A stretch of 50,128 nucleotides of DNA from an uncultured Christensenellaceae bacterium (GCA_910588615.1 CAJUOI010000016.1:1-50128); one strand, 5' to 3'. Positions 33,421 to 43,032 are shown, counted from the first letter of the stretch. Numbers and translations: made by a program. Notes: generated by a model from the sequence alone, not told the origin.

Positions 33421-34737
33421 ATGTTGCATAAGAAATTCGGAATGATTTCGCTGGGGTGCGATAAAAACCGCGTGGACGGCGAACGCCTTTTGGGCGAGAT
33501 CCGCGCGCGCGGGTGCGAAATCGTAACCGACCCCGCAGAGGCGGAAATCTTAATCGTGAATACCTGCGCCTTTCTGAACGCGGCGCGGGAGGAATCTATC
33601 GGCGAGATCATTGCGGCGAACGGCTGGCGCGAAGCGGGCAAGCTCGAAAAAATCGTGGTGAGCGGATGTCTTTCCGAACGGTTTATCGACGAGCTGTTTC
33701 CTTCCCTTACCGAGGCGGACGTCTTTTTGGGCACGGGCGATGCGGCGGCGCTCTTTTCCGCGCTCGAACGTTCCTATGCGGGCGAACGCGTCAATGCGGT
33801 GCGCGTCTGCCACGAAAGCTTTACGCCACGCGTCGTTTCCACGCCTGCGCACTACAAATATTTAAAAATCGCAGACGGGTGTTTTAATCACTGTACCTAT
33901 TGTCTGATTCCGAAGATTCGGGGTAAATACCGTTCCTATCCCGAAGGGGAACTTCTGAACGAGGCGGCTTCCTTGGGGGAAACGGAGGAGCTCGTTCTCG
34001 TTGCGCAGGATACCACGCGTTACGGCGAGGACGGCGGCGAAAATAAATTCGTGGCATTACTCAAAAAGCTGTCGGCGTTGGACAATATCCGACACATTCG
34101 CATTTTGTACTGTTATCCGGAAAAGATCACGGACGATCTCATCGAAGAAATCGCTTCGAACGATAAGATAATCAAGTATCTCGACATTCCCCTGCAACAC
34201 AGCGAGAACAGAATTTTAAAGCTGATGGGGCGGCGGGGCGGTAAGGAAGAATATTTAACGCTCTTTGCAAAGCTGCGCAAGCGCATTCCCGAGATCGCGA
34301 TCCGTACCACGTTTATCACGGGGTTTCCGAGCGAAACGGAGGAGGAGCACGAGGCGTTGAAAGCGTTTTTGAGAGAAGTGAAATTCGAAAACGCCGGTTT
34401 CTTTGCCTATTCCCGCGAAGAGGATACGCCTGCCTACCGAATGACGGGGCAGATCAAGGCGGGCGTGAAAAGGCGCAGACAGCGCGAGCTGTACGCCGTA
34501 CAGGAGGCGGTTTCCCGCGAAAATTTGCGAAAATTCGTCGGCAAACGCCTGTCTATCGTCTGCGAGGGGATCGACGGAGAGGGTACGGGGTTTGTCGGCA
34601 GGGCGTATTTTCAAGCCCCCGAAATCGACGGGCGCGTTTACTTTACGGCGGCGCGCGCCGAAGAGGGGAAGCGCTACGAAGTTATCGTTGAAAAAGCAGA
34701 TACATACGACCTGTACGGTCGGGCGGAGGAGTTATGA
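33421..34737 (+). CDS. rimO: Ribosomal protein S12 methylthiotransferase RimO
   Basis: The 438-residue radical-SAM enzyme adds a methylthio group to a conserved Asp of ribosomal protein S12, using two [4Fe-4S] clusters. An N-terminal UPF0004 domain has GMISLGCDKNRVDGE, IVNTCAF and VVSGC (three Cys ligands). The radical-SAM core has CFNHCTYCLIPKIRG (CxxxCxxC), and a C-terminal TRAM domain binds the substrate. SLGCxKNRVD is typical of RimO rather than MiaB. The binding site is weak (AAAGAGA), so it may rely on coupling with the upstream gene. It overlaps pgsA by 4 bases. Confidence 0.95.
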   Translation: MLHKKFGMISLGCDKNRVDGERLLGEIRARGCEIVTDPAEAEILIVNTCAFLNAAREESIGEIIAANGWREAGKLEKIVVSGCLSERFIDELFPSLTEADVFLGTGDAAALFSALERSYAGERVNAVRVCHESFTPRVVSTPAHYKYLKIADGCFNHCTYCLIPKIRGKYRSYPEGELLNEAASLGETEELVLVAQDTTRYGEDGGENKFVALLKKLSALDNIRHIRILYCYPEKITDDLIEEIASNDKIIKYLDIPLQHSENRILKLMGRRGGKEEYLTLFAKLRKRIPEIAIRTTFITGFPSETEEEHEALKAFLREVKFENAGFFAYSREEDTPAYRMTGQIKAGVKRRRQRELYAVQEAVSRENLRKFVGKRLSIVCEGIDGEGTGFVGRAYFQAPEIDGRVYFTAARAEEGKRYEVIVEKADTYDLYGRAEEL

Positions 34738-35372
34738 ATTTACCCAATCGAATTACGCTGGCGAGAATATGTATGATTCCCGTGTTCGTCGTTGTGTTCT
34801 ACTGCGGACTGTTGACGCCTTGGTGCTATCTTGCCTCGGCGGCGGTATTTTTGCTAGCGGCGTCCACGGACGCGATCGACGGGCATATCGCCCGTTCTCG
34901 CCACCTCGTTACCGATCTCGGCAAGTTCTTAGACCCGATCGCCGATAAGGTGCTCGTGTCTACGGCGTTCATTCTTATGCTTACCGTTCCCGTGCCGTTT
35001 GCCGTGCACCCGTTTGGAACTTACGGGCTGATCGTCGCGGGCGTCTGCGTAGCGCTCATTCTGGCGCGCGAACTCATCGTGGGCGGACTTCGCATGATCG
35101 CGGCGGGCAAAAAGGTGGTGCTGGCGGCGGACAAGTTGGGCAAAATCAAGACGACGTTGCAGGACGCGGCGATCGCGTTGCTGCTTGCAAGTATGCCCTT
35201 CCTCATTCTTGCGGAGGGCGCGCCGAATCACAGTCTGTATATCGGCGGACTTGTCGTGGCTTATATCGGGCTGGCTTGCTTCGTGCTCTGCACGTTGTTC
35301 ACACTGATTTCGGGGATCAATTACCTTGTTAAAAACAAAACGGTGTTCAAGAGCGAAGAGGAAAGCAAATGA
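34734..35372 (+). CDS. pgsA: CDP-diacylglycerol-glycerol-3-phosphate 3-phosphatidyltransferase
   Basis: The 212-residue integral membrane enzyme makes phosphatidylglycerol-phosphate, the step leading to phosphatidylglycerol and cardiolipin. The CDP-alcohol phosphotransferase signature DGxxAR(x8)GxxxDxxxD is present as DGHIAR ... GKFLDPIAD. The N terminus is MNLPNRITLARICMIPVFV, and there are about five membrane segments. ATG 34734 overlaps the rimO stop (ATGA), and the end overlaps cinA the same way, so the three are translationally coupled. Confidence 0.95.
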   Translation: MNLPNRITLARICMIPVFVVVFYCGLLTPWCYLASAAVFLLAASTDAIDGHIARSRHLVTDLGKFLDPIADKVLVSTAFILMLTVPVPFAVHPFGTYGLIVAGVCVALILARELIVGGLRMIAAGKKVVLAADKLGKIKTTLQDAAIALLLASMPFLILAEGAPNHSLYIGGLVVAYIGLACFVLCTLFTLISGINYLVKNKTVFKSEEESK

Positions 35373-36439
35373 AGTACGCGCTCGTCGTTTTACGTAATAC
35401 GCAAAATCCCGTTTCGTCGGTGGAATTCGAGCCCGTCGTCGACGCGTTCTTATCGGGCGGCGTCTTTTTGGACGAAGTCCTGTTGTTGCCTTACGATAAG
35501 CCTTCGCTCGTCAGCGAGCACCTCTTTCGGCTTTCCAAGGAAACCGAGGGACTGTTCATTGTGTGCGACGGCGCGATCAAGGCTTCGGCGCAGGAGGCGA
35601 TATCGCTTATTTCGGGCGAAAACAGCGACGTGTGCGAAACGGAGAAATGCCTTTTTGCGGTGATTTCCGCAGGCAAGTCGGGCGCGGAGAGCGTTGCGGC
35701 GGATTTGATTCCGCGTATCGACAGACGGCGCAACCGCAGGTACAGCCGCGTGGTGATCGGTACGGTTGCCGCTCCCGCCAAAAAAATCCGCGACGCGCTG
35801 CGCGCCGCCGAGGAGGTTGCGGAGGACAAGCTCTTGCTTCATGCCGGCGGGAAGTACGGCGTAAATACGATAGAAATTATCTACGATCAGGAAACGCCGA
35901 AGATGACGGCGGACGAAGCGGTGCGCGCCATTCTCGGCGAGGTGGGCGAATATACCTATACGATCGGGGGCGAAAGTATTGCCGAGCGGCTTGTGGAGGC
36001 GTTGAAGCTGCATCGTTTGAAGATTTCCACGGCGGAAAGCTTTACGGGCGGCGGCGTGGGCGGTGCAATCGTTGCCGTATCGGGGGCGAGCTCGGTATTT
36101 TACGAGGGGATCAACGCATACGACAGCGACGCCAAAATCGACCGTCTCGGCGTAAAGGAATATACCGTGCGTTCGAAGGGGGCGGTAACGGATGAAACCG
36201 CTTACGAAATGGCGGCGGGGCTGATCGCGCAGGGACACTGCGATATTTCCATTGCCACCACGGGCGTGGCGGGCCCCAACGGCGACGGGACGAACGCACC
36301 CGTCGGGCTTGTATATATCGCCGTCGGTACCAAGGAACACGTCCGCGTGTACCGTTACGATTTGACGGGAGACAGAGAGACGGTTACGAAAACGGCAATC
36401 AATCTTGCTCTGTTCCTTGCCTATCGGGAGTTAAAGTAG
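35369..36439 (+). CDS. cinA: CinA-like protein: PncC amidase domain with a degenerate N domain
   Basis: The 356-residue protein sits in the usual pgsA-cinA-recA order. Its C-terminal 160 residues are a clear PncC (nicotinamide-nucleotide amidohydrolase, CinA) domain: KISTAESFTGGGVGGAIVAV, SGASSVFYEGINAYDSDAKI and TGVAGPNGDGTNAPVGLVYI. The family usually reads AESCTGG, so a Phe replaces the Cys. The N-terminal part of about 190 residues has the length and position of the COG1058/MoaB-like domain. It lacks the hallmark TGGLGPTxDD (IVCDGAIKASAQEAI stands there) and the DELLxG start, so its active site appears lost. ATGA overlap with pgsA. Confidence 0.88.
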   Translation: MKYALVVLRNTQNPVSSVEFEPVVDAFLSGGVFLDEVLLLPYDKPSLVSEHLFRLSKETEGLFIVCDGAIKASAQEAISLISGENSDVCETEKCLFAVISAGKSGAESVAADLIPRIDRRRNRRYSRVVIGTVAAPAKKIRDALRAAEEVAEDKLLLHAGGKYGVNTIEIIYDQETPKMTADEAVRAILGEVGEYTYTIGGESIAERLVEALKLHRLKISTAESFTGGGVGGAIVAVSGASSVFYEGINAYDSDAKIDRLGVKEYTVRSKGAVTDETAYEMAAGLIAQGHCDISIATTGVAGPNGDGTNAPVGLVYIAVGTKEHVRVYRYDLTGDRETVTKTAINLALFLAYRELK

Positions 36440-36521
36440 AAAACGGGATTTTCCTTGCGGCTGCTTTTTGTTGAAAGAGCGGAAGGAAAAACAAATTCGC
36501 AAAAAATAAAGGAGAAATACA

Positions 36522-37559
36522 ATGAACGAAGAAAAAAAGAAGGCGTTGGACGCAGTCCTTGCGCAAATCGAGAAATCGTACGGCAAGGGCGCAATCATGA
36601 AGCTCGGGGCGAACGCGGGCAACGTGGATATCGAAGTGATCCCCACGGGCTGTCTTGCGCTCGATCTGGCGCTCGGCATCGGCGGACTTCCGCGCGGCAG
36701 AATGGTGGAGATTTACGGTCCCGAATCTTCGGGTAAGACTACCGTCGCCCTGCACGCGGTGGCATCGGCGCAGAAGATGGGCGGTATCGCTGCGTTCGTG
36801 GATGCGGAGCACGCGCTCGATCCCACCTATGCCAAGGCGCTCGGCGTGGATCTGGACGAGTTGTACGTATCCCAGCCCGATACGGGCGAGCAGGCGCTCG
36901 ACATCGTCGATTCCCTCGTGCGGTCCTCGGCGGTGGACATTATCGTCGTCGACTCCGTCGCGGCGCTCACGCCCAAGGCGGAAATCGAAGGAGATATGGG
37001 AGATTCTCACGTAGGTTTGCAGGCGCGCCTCATGAGTCAGGCATTGAGAAAGCTCACCGCGATCGTCAACAAGAGCAAGACTTGCGTCGTCTTTATCAAC
37101 CAATTGCGTGAAAAGGTGGGCGTTATGTTCGGCAATCCCGAGGTTACCCCCGGCGGCAAGGCGCTCAAATTCTACGCATCCATCCGAATCGACGTGAGAA
37201 AGACGGATATTTTAAAGGACAGCGACGGCGCGGCGGGCAATCGCACGCGCGCCAAAGTAGTTAAAAACAAGCTTGCGCCTCCTTTCCGTCAGGCGGAATT
37301 CGACATCATGTACGGCGAAGGCGTGTCGCAGGAAGGCTGCGTTATCGACCTCGGCATTCAGTACGACGTCATTCAGAAGAGCGGCGCCTGGTTCAGCTAT
37401 CAGGGCAACAAGGTTGCCAACGGCAAGGAAAAGATGCGCCAGTTCTTGAAGGACAATCCCGAGCTTATGCGCGAGATGGAGGACAAGATCCGCCAGATGG
37501 CAAAGGGTATGCCTGCCGAAGGCGTTGCGGGCGAAGTTTCGGGAGAAGAAGATAAATGA
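36522..37559 (+). CDS. recA: Recombinase A
   Basis: The 345-residue RecA catalyses homologous strand exchange and LexA cleavage. Walker A GPESSGKTT, the MGGIAAFVDAEHALDP stretch, Walker B IIVVDSVAALTPKAE, loop-1 GDSHVGLQARLMSQALRKL and the FINQLREKVGVMFGNPE region are all present. The C-terminal tail is short and acidic (SGEEDK). AAAGGAG lies upstream. It follows cinA by 82 bases and overlaps nadE by 4. Confidence 0.98.
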   Translation: MNEEKKKALDAVLAQIEKSYGKGAIMKLGANAGNVDIEVIPTGCLALDLALGIGGLPRGRMVEIYGPESSGKTTVALHAVASAQKMGGIAAFVDAEHALDPTYAKALGVDLDELYVSQPDTGEQALDIVDSLVRSSAVDIIVVDSVAALTPKAEIEGDMGDSHVGLQARLMSQALRKLTAIVNKSKTCVVFINQLREKVGVMFGNPEVTPGGKALKFYASIRIDVRKTDILKDSDGAAGNRTRAKVVKNKLAPPFRQAEFDIMYGEGVSQEGCVIDLGIQYDVIQKSGAWFSYQGNKVANGKEKMRQFLKDNPELMREMEDKIRQMAKGMPAEGVAGEVSGEEDK

Positions 37560-39475
37560 AGCACGGCTTCGTGAAGGCGGCGGCGGCGAGTCCCGAGCTT
37601 CGGGTCGCCGATCCCGCTTTCAACGCTGAAAAAATCATAGAGGTCATTCGGGCACAGGCGGAGAAGGGGACGGAGATTTTAGTTTTTCCCGAGCTTTCGC
37701 TCTGCGGTTATACCTGCGGCGACCTATTTTTAAATAAGACGCTGACGGACGGCTGTCTTGCGGCGTTGAAGCGTATTACCGAGACGACGGAAGGGCTGAA
37801 AATGCTCGTGTTCGTGGGGCTGCCCGTTGTTTGGCAGAATAAGCTCTATAATTGCGCGGCGGGAATTGCCAACGGAAAGGTGCTCGGTTTTGTGCCCAAA
37901 ACGTATATTCCGAATTACGGCGAATTTTACGAACGGCGTTATTTTTCCGACGGCTTCGAGCAGGAGGGGTACGTTTCTCTTTGGGGCAAAGAAAACGCGC
38001 CTATTTCTTCGAATTTTATTTTCGGGCAGGAAAACGGCGGCGTCGAAGTCGCGTGCGAAATATGCGAGGACTTGTGGACGGCGGATTCTCCGTCTGTGCG
38101 CCACGTAAAGGCGGGTGCGGAAATCATCGTAAATCTTTCGGCAAGCAACGAAACGGTGGGTAAGCGCGAATACAGAAAGACCTTGCTTGCCGCGCAGTCG
38201 GGCAAAAACGTCTGTGCTTACGTCTATTGCGATGCGGGCGTGAGCGAAAGTACTTCCGATTTGGTGTTTTCGGGCAATCAGCTCATTTACGAAAACGGAT
38301 CGCTTTTAGCGGAAGCAAAGCCCTTTTCGGGCGAGGTTTGCGAAGCGGAAATCGACGTGGCGTTTTTAAAAAACGAACGGAAACGGTTAACGACCTTTGC
38401 AAATATTTTTACCTGTCATTCCGAACACGACTATTTTGCGTCGCGTGCCGATTTTGTCGGCGACGGCGATCTGACACTGCGCAAATTCAGCCGCACGCCC
38501 TTCGTGCCCGAGGAAGCGGAGCTTTCGGGGCGCGCCGAACTCATTTTAAATATGCAGGCGCACTCACTTGCAAAGCGGTTAAAGCATACGGGCGCAAAGA
38601 CGGCGGTGATCGGCATTTCGGGCGGGTTGGACAGCGCGCTCGCGTTGCTTGTTACCGCGCGGGCGTTCGACCTGTTAAATAAGGACAGAAAGGATATTCT
38701 CGGCTATACCATGCCGGGCTTCGGCACCACGGGAAAGACGAAGAATAATTCCGTGCTGTTGATGCAGGCGACGGGCGCGACTGCGCGCACGGTGGATATT
38801 ACCAAAGCCGTAACGCGGCATTTTAAAGATATCGGGCACGACCCCGGGATTTTGGACACGGCTTACGAAAACGCGCAGGCGCGCTACCGCACCATGGTGC
38901 TGATGGATGCCGCAAACGAAACGGGCGGGCTCGTCGTCGGCACGGGCGATTTATCCGAGCTGGCGCTCGGCTGGTGCACGTACAACGGCGATCATATGAG
39001 CATGTATGCAGTCAACTGCGGCGTGCCCAAGACGCTCGTAAAATATCTCGTCAAGGCGGAGGCGGACAGGCTGGGGGGCGAGGCGAAAAAGGTGCTTGAA
39101 AGCATTCTCTCTACTGAGATTTCGCCCGAGCTGCTCCCGCCCGACAAGACGGGCAACATTGCGCAAAAGACGGAGGAGCTGATCGGGAAGTACGAAATCA
39201 ACGATTTCTATTTGTACCGTTTTTTGCGCCGCGGCGACTGCCCCGCCAAAACGCTGTATCTTGCCGAACGCGCCTTTGCGGGAGTATATGCAAGGGAAGA
39301 ACTCAAAAAGACGCTCGTCAATTTTTACAAACGGTTTTTCTCCCAGCAGTTCAAGCGCAACTGCGTGCCTGACGGGGTAAAGGTCGGTTCGGTCAGTCTT
39401 TCTCCGCGCGGCGATTGGCGGATGCCTTCCGATGCTTCGGCGGAGCTATGGGTAATGGAAGCGGAAAATTTATAG
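37556..39475 (+). CDS. nadE: Glutamine-hydrolysing NAD+ synthetase
   Basis: The 639-residue two-domain enzyme makes NAD+ from nicotinate adenine dinucleotide, ATP and glutamine. The N-terminal nitrilase-type glutaminase has its Glu-Lys-Cys triad in FPELSLCGYTCGDLF, PKTYIPNYGEFYERRYF and CEICEDLW. The C-terminal synthetase has the PP-loop GISGGLDSAL and the NAD-binding GTGDLSELALGWCTYNGDHM. ATG overlaps the recA stop (ATGA), which is an unusual neighbour for recA. It and the next gene separate recA from rny. Confidence 0.95.
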   Translation: MKHGFVKAAAASPELRVADPAFNAEKIIEVIRAQAEKGTEILVFPELSLCGYTCGDLFLNKTLTDGCLAALKRITETTEGLKMLVFVGLPVVWQNKLYNCAAGIANGKVLGFVPKTYIPNYGEFYERRYFSDGFEQEGYVSLWGKENAPISSNFIFGQENGGVEVACEICEDLWTADSPSVRHVKAGAEIIVNLSASNETVGKREYRKTLLAAQSGKNVCAYVYCDAGVSESTSDLVFSGNQLIYENGSLLAEAKPFSGEVCEAEIDVAFLKNERKRLTTFANIFTCHSEHDYFASRADFVGDGDLTLRKFSRTPFVPEEAELSGRAELILNMQAHSLAKRLKHTGAKTAVIGISGGLDSALALLVTARAFDLLNKDRKDILGYTMPGFGTTGKTKNNSVLLMQATGATARTVDITKAVTRHFKDIGHDPGILDTAYENAQARYRTMVLMDAANETGGLVVGTGDLSELALGWCTYNGDHMSMYAVNCGVPKTLVKYLVKAEADRLGGEAKKVLESILSTEISPELLPPDKTGNIAQKTEELIGKYEINDFYLYRFLRRGDCPAKTLYLAERAFAGVYAREELKKTLVNFYKRFFSQQFKRNCVPDGVKVGSVSLSPRGDWRMPSDASAELWVMEAENL

Positions 39476-39488
39476 AGAGGTCAAAATT

Positions 39489-40832
39489 ATGTCGTTTGAC
39501 AAAAATTTCGTTTGGGGCGTTTCGACCGCAGCTTATCAAATCGAGGGCGGCGCGTTCGACGGCGATAAAGGACTGAATGTCTGGGACGTCGCTTCGATGA
39601 CGGAGGGGCGTATTTTCGAGGGGCATACGGGGCACGTCGGGTGCGACCATTTTCACAGGTTCCGTCAGGACGTCGCGCTGATGAAGGAGCTCGGCATCAG
39701 GCACTACCGCCTTTCGCTGAACTGGGCGCGGCTGTTCCCGCACGGCGTGGGGGAGATGAGCGAGGACGGAAAGAAATTCTATACCGAACTGTTTGAGGCG
39801 TTGAAGGCGGCGGGGATCACCCCGTGGGTTACGCTCTTTCATTGGGATTACCCGTACGAGCTCTATCTTAAAGGCGGTTGGCTGAACCGCGAAAGCGCCG
39901 ATTGGTTTGAGGAGTACGCCGCAAAAGTTGCCGCCGTTTTCGGAAAGTATATCAGGCATTTTATTTTAATTAACGAACCGCAGTGTTTTATCGGCGTAGG
40001 GTATGCGCACGGCGGACACGCGCCTTTCTTAAAGTTGCCCGCGCGCGAAGTTTTCACCTGCTGTCATCACGTTCATCTTGCTTGCGGCAAGGCGGAAAAA
40101 GCCATCCGAAGAGTCTGCGGCGACGGCGTTCAAGTGGGGATTGCAGAGGCGTATTGGCCCTCTCTGCCGCAGACCGAGGCGGATTTACAGGCGGCGAAGG
40201 AGCATACTTTCGCCTGCCGTCCGAACGATTACGGCAGCGCGGCGCTCTGGCTCGACCCGCTCGTGTTCGGAAAATATCCCGCCGACTTCCTTGCATATAT
40301 GCGTGAGAACGGCGTAAACCCGCCCGAAGAAGATATGAAAATCATTCGTTCGCAGCTCGACTTTATCGGGTTTAACACCTATTCGGGCGAATACGTTACG
40401 GTGAAAGAGGGCGTAACGCAGCGGGTTACGCCCGCGTCGAGCACGCCCAAAACGGATATGCGCTGGAACGTGCATCCCGACAGTATGTATTACGGCACGA
40501 AATTCCTGTACGAACGCTACGGACTTCCCCTCGTCTGCACGGAGAACGGCGTGGCGCTTACCGAGTGGAAGGATATCGACGGAAAGATTCTCGATTACGG
40601 GCGTATCGATTTCCTCAGGCGGTATTTAAGGAGCCTGAAACGCGCGGCGGAAGAGGGCGTGCCCGTCAAAGGGTACTTCGAGTGGTCGTTTATCGACAAT
40701 TTCGAGTGGGCGGAGGGATATTCGAAAAAGTTCGGTATCGTTCACGTCGATTACGAAACGGGAGAACGCACGCCCAAGGAGAGCGCGTATTTTTACAGGA
40801 AAGTTATCGAAACGAACGGCGAAAATATTTAA
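39489..40832 (+). CDS. Glycoside hydrolase family 1 beta-glucosidase
   Basis: The 447-residue GH1 TIM-barrel enzyme hydrolyses beta-glucosides or related sugars. FVWGVSTAAYQIEGGAFDG and the acid/base Glu in LINEPQCF are present, and the nucleophile Glu is in VCTENGVAL (family I/V-T-E-N-G). WSFIDNFEWAEGYSKKFGIV is the conserved aglycone-side end. No signal peptide is seen, so it is cytoplasmic. It lacks the phosphate-binding pattern I would need to call it a 6-phospho-beta-glucosidase, and no PTS gene is nearby. GAGAGG lies upstream. It follows nadE by 13 bases. Confidence 0.93.
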   Translation: MSFDKNFVWGVSTAAYQIEGGAFDGDKGLNVWDVASMTEGRIFEGHTGHVGCDHFHRFRQDVALMKELGIRHYRLSLNWARLFPHGVGEMSEDGKKFYTELFEALKAAGITPWVTLFHWDYPYELYLKGGWLNRESADWFEEYAAKVAAVFGKYIRHFILINEPQCFIGVGYAHGGHAPFLKLPAREVFTCCHHVHLACGKAEKAIRRVCGDGVQVGIAEAYWPSLPQTEADLQAAKEHTFACRPNDYGSAALWLDPLVFGKYPADFLAYMRENGVNPPEEDMKIIRSQLDFIGFNTYSGEYVTVKEGVTQRVTPASSTPKTDMRWNVHPDSMYYGTKFLYERYGLPLVCTENGVALTEWKDIDGKILDYGRIDFLRRYLRSLKRAAEEGVPVKGYFEWSFIDNFEWAEGYSKKFGIVHVDYETGERTPKESAYFYRKVIETNGENI

Positions 40833-40889
40833 AAGGGCGACGAAAAGACGCGGTAAAGGGAGCGCTCCACAGAGATTTTACGTAGAAAA

Positions 40890-40927
40890 ATAGCCCGCCA
40901 TCTTCATTTGCGAAGATGGCGGGCTAT
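40890..40927 (+). terminator. Hairpin after the GH1 gene
   Basis: A 16-bp perfect stem (ATAGCCCGCCATCTTC at 40890-40905 with its complement at 40912-40927) has a weak T-run after it. It probably ends the ftsK-to-bgl transcript. A second hairpin (AGAAAAT-C-ACCGCG with CGCGGT-A-ATTTTCT, 40980-41015) follows. Its loop is seven T and a G. The rest of the 320-base gap is the rny promoter and leader. Confidence 0.7.
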
Positions 40928-41047
40928 ATGTTTACAACCTATTGTAGCAACACCATAGCAGAATCATAACGAAAATGCAAGAAAATCACCGCGTTTTTTT
41001 GCGCGGTAATTTTCTGTTGCCGACTTTCGTATTTTTCCGTTATCTCC

Positions 41048-41076
41048 TTGACAAAAAAATATTTTCGTTGTATAAT
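41048..41076 (+). promoter_or_regulatory. Promoter of rny
   Basis: An exact TTGACA (41048-41053), 17 bases, and an exact TATAAT (41071-41076). The leader carries a hairpin TGCCGTA/TACGGCA (41087-41093 with 41112-41118). Confidence 0.92.
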
Positions 41077-41151
41077 AAATTCAAAGTGCCGTAGTTTGGA
41101 TTTTTTTCGAGTACGGCAAAAACAAATTACAATTCAAGGAGACTGAAAACA

Positions 41152-42768
41152 ATGCAAAACTTTTTCGGTCTGCTCCTTGACGTGGCAACGCCGATTGCAA
41201 TTTCGCTCTTCGTCGTCCTTCCCGTGGTCGGGATAGGTTTGGGCGTACTTGCGGCGTGGCTGATTCTGAAAAACGTTTCCAAAAAGAAGTCGGAAAAGAA
41301 GCTCGACGATACGTCGAAGCGGGTAGACGAAATGCTTTCCGCGGCAAAGGCGGAGTGCAAACAACTCAGACAGGAAGCCATTTTAGAGTCCAAGGAACAG
41401 GACATCAAAAGAAGGAACGAGTTCGATCAGGAGATGAAGGAGAAGCGCGCCGAACAGCAGCGCATGGAATCCCGCCTGAGCCGTCAGGAGGACGCCCTCG
41501 AAAAGAAGGAGAACGAACTCAACAAAAAATCGGACATGCTCGACCATCAGCGCGAGGAGCTCTCGCGCCGCACGCAGGAGCTTTCCAAAACGCAGGAACA
41601 GGTTTCCCGCCAGCATGAACTCATGGTGCAGGAGCTCGAGCGCATCGCCCAGCTTACTAAGGACGAGGCGAAGAAGCAGCTCACCGAGGAGATCCTCGAC
41701 GAGACGCGCCGCGACTGTGCGGTGCAGGTGCGCACCATCGAGCAGCAGGCGAAGGACGACGCCGATATCAACGCGAAAAACATTATTTCGCTTGCCATTC
41801 AGCGCTGCGCCTCCGACCACGCATCCGAATCCACGGTGTCCGTGGTGCCGCTTCCGAGCGACGATATGAAAGCGCGCATCATCGGTCGCGAGGGCAGAAA
41901 CATCCGCGCCATCGAAAATGCCACGGGTATCGAGCTCATCATCGACGACACGCCCGAAGTGGTGATTTTGTCCGGCTTCGACCCCGTCAGAAGAGAGGTC
42001 GCCCGTCTGACCCTCGAACGCCTCATTCAGGACGGTAGGATCCATCCCGCGAGAATTGAGGAGACGGTGGAGAAGGTACGCAAGGAGCTCGACCAGCAGA
42101 TCAAGGCGGCGGGAGAAAACGCGATGTTTGAGGTGGGGATCTTCGGATTGCACCCCGAAATCATCAAACTGATCGGAAGACTGAAATTCCGTACGAGCTA
42201 CGGGCAGAACGTGTACCGCCATTCCATTGAGGTCGCGCAGCTTGCGGGACTCATGGCGCAGGAATTGGGTTTGGACGTAAACTTTGCAAAGCGCGCGGGC
42301 TTGCTGCACGATATCGGCAAAGCCGTCGACCACGAGCAGGAGGGCACGCATATCCAGCTGGGCGCGGATATTGCCAAGAAGTTTAAGGAAAACGCGATGA
42401 TCGTAAATGCGATTATGGCGCACCACGGCGACGTGGAGCCCAAGACGATCGAAGCGGTGCTCGTACAGGCGGCGGACGCCATTTCGGGTGCGCGTCCCGG
42501 CGCGCGGCGCGAGACGGGCTCGAACTACGTCAAGAGGCTGGAAAAGCTCGAAGAGATCGCGTCAAGCTTTCATGGCGTGGACAAGAGCTACGCCATTCAG
42601 GCGGGCAGAGAGGTGCGCGTCATCGTCAAGCCCGATCAGGTGGACGACGCAAAGGCGCTGTTCCTCGCAAAGGACATTGCAAAGAAAATCGAAAGCGAGC
42701 TCGAATATCCGGGACAAATCAAGGTCAACGTAATAAGAGAGTTCCGCAGCGTCGAATACGCAAAGTAA
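41152..42768 (+). CDS. rny: Ribonuclease Y
   Basis: The 538-residue membrane-bound endoribonuclease starts mRNA decay in many Firmicutes. The N-terminal membrane segment is at about residues 5-40, and a long charged coiled coil runs to about 215. Then come a KH domain (MKARIIGREGRNIRAIENATG) and an HD domain with the metal motif RHSIEVAQLAGLMA and LLHDIGKAVDHE. AAGGAG lies 12 bases upstream. It is normally near recA and cinA, as here, but now has its own promoter after the nadE-bgl interruption. Confidence 0.97.
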   Translation: MQNFFGLLLDVATPIAISLFVVLPVVGIGLGVLAAWLILKNVSKKKSEKKLDDTSKRVDEMLSAAKAECKQLRQEAILESKEQDIKRRNEFDQEMKEKRAEQQRMESRLSRQEDALEKKENELNKKSDMLDHQREELSRRTQELSKTQEQVSRQHELMVQELERIAQLTKDEAKKQLTEEILDETRRDCAVQVRTIEQQAKDDADINAKNIISLAIQRCASDHASESTVSVVPLPSDDMKARIIGREGRNIRAIENATGIELIIDDTPEVVILSGFDPVRREVARLTLERLIQDGRIHPARIEETVEKVRKELDQQIKAAGENAMFEVGIFGLHPEIIKLIGRLKFRTSYGQNVYRHSIEVAQLAGLMAQELGLDVNFAKRAGLLHDIGKAVDHEQEGTHIQLGADIAKKFKENAMIVNAIMAHHGDVEPKTIEAVLVQAADAISGARPGARRETGSNYVKRLEKLEEIASSFHGVDKSYAIQAGREVRVIVKPDQVDDAKALFLAKDIAKKIESELEYPGQIKVNVIREFRSVEYAK

Positions 42769-42776
42769 GTAAAATA

Positions 42777-42806
42777 AAAGAAGGCTTCCCGACGGGAAGC
42801 CTTTTT
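42777..42806 (+). terminator. Terminator after rny
   Basis: A 10-bp stem AAGGCTTCCC (42781-42790) with GGGAAGCCTT (42794-42803) and a T-run. Confidence 0.88.
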
Positions 42807-42819
42807 GCTTGCAATTGCG

Positions 42820-43020
42820 TTACAAATCTTTTCTGCCGAGCAGTTCGTCCGTCGTTACGTTGAAAAACACGGCGAGGGAAAGAATATTGCTTGCTACAGG
42901 CTCGTTCACGCCGCGCTCCCAATAGTCGATTGCCTTTTGGCTGACGCCGATTTCCTTTGCAAGCGCCGCCTGCGTCAATCCCCGTTCATTTCGCAAATAT
43001 CTGATGGTTTCGCCTATCAT
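42820..43020 (-). CDS. Xre-family regulator of module C
   Basis: 66 residues from ATG 43020: GETIRYLRNERGLTQAALAK, EIGVSQKAIDYWERGVNEP, ending FFNVTTDELLGRKDL, a standard Cro/cI-type HTH. ATG 43026 is an alternative that adds two residues. A TAAAAT at 43028-43033 (minus) lies 7 bases before ATG 43020, so the message may be leaderless. It is divergent from the 64-residue gene at 43119, with two matched palindromes between them. Confidence 0.87.
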   Translation of the reverse strand: MIGETIRYLRNERGLTQAALAKEIGVSQKAIDYWERGVNEPVASNILSLAVFFNVTTDELLGRKDL

Positions 43021-43032
43021 AGTCATTATTTT

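Noticed and set aside
40980..41015. Hairpin with T-rich loop as a terminator of the plus-strand transcript
   Set aside because: The T-run is in the loop and not after the stem, so it cannot work as a standard intrinsic terminator.
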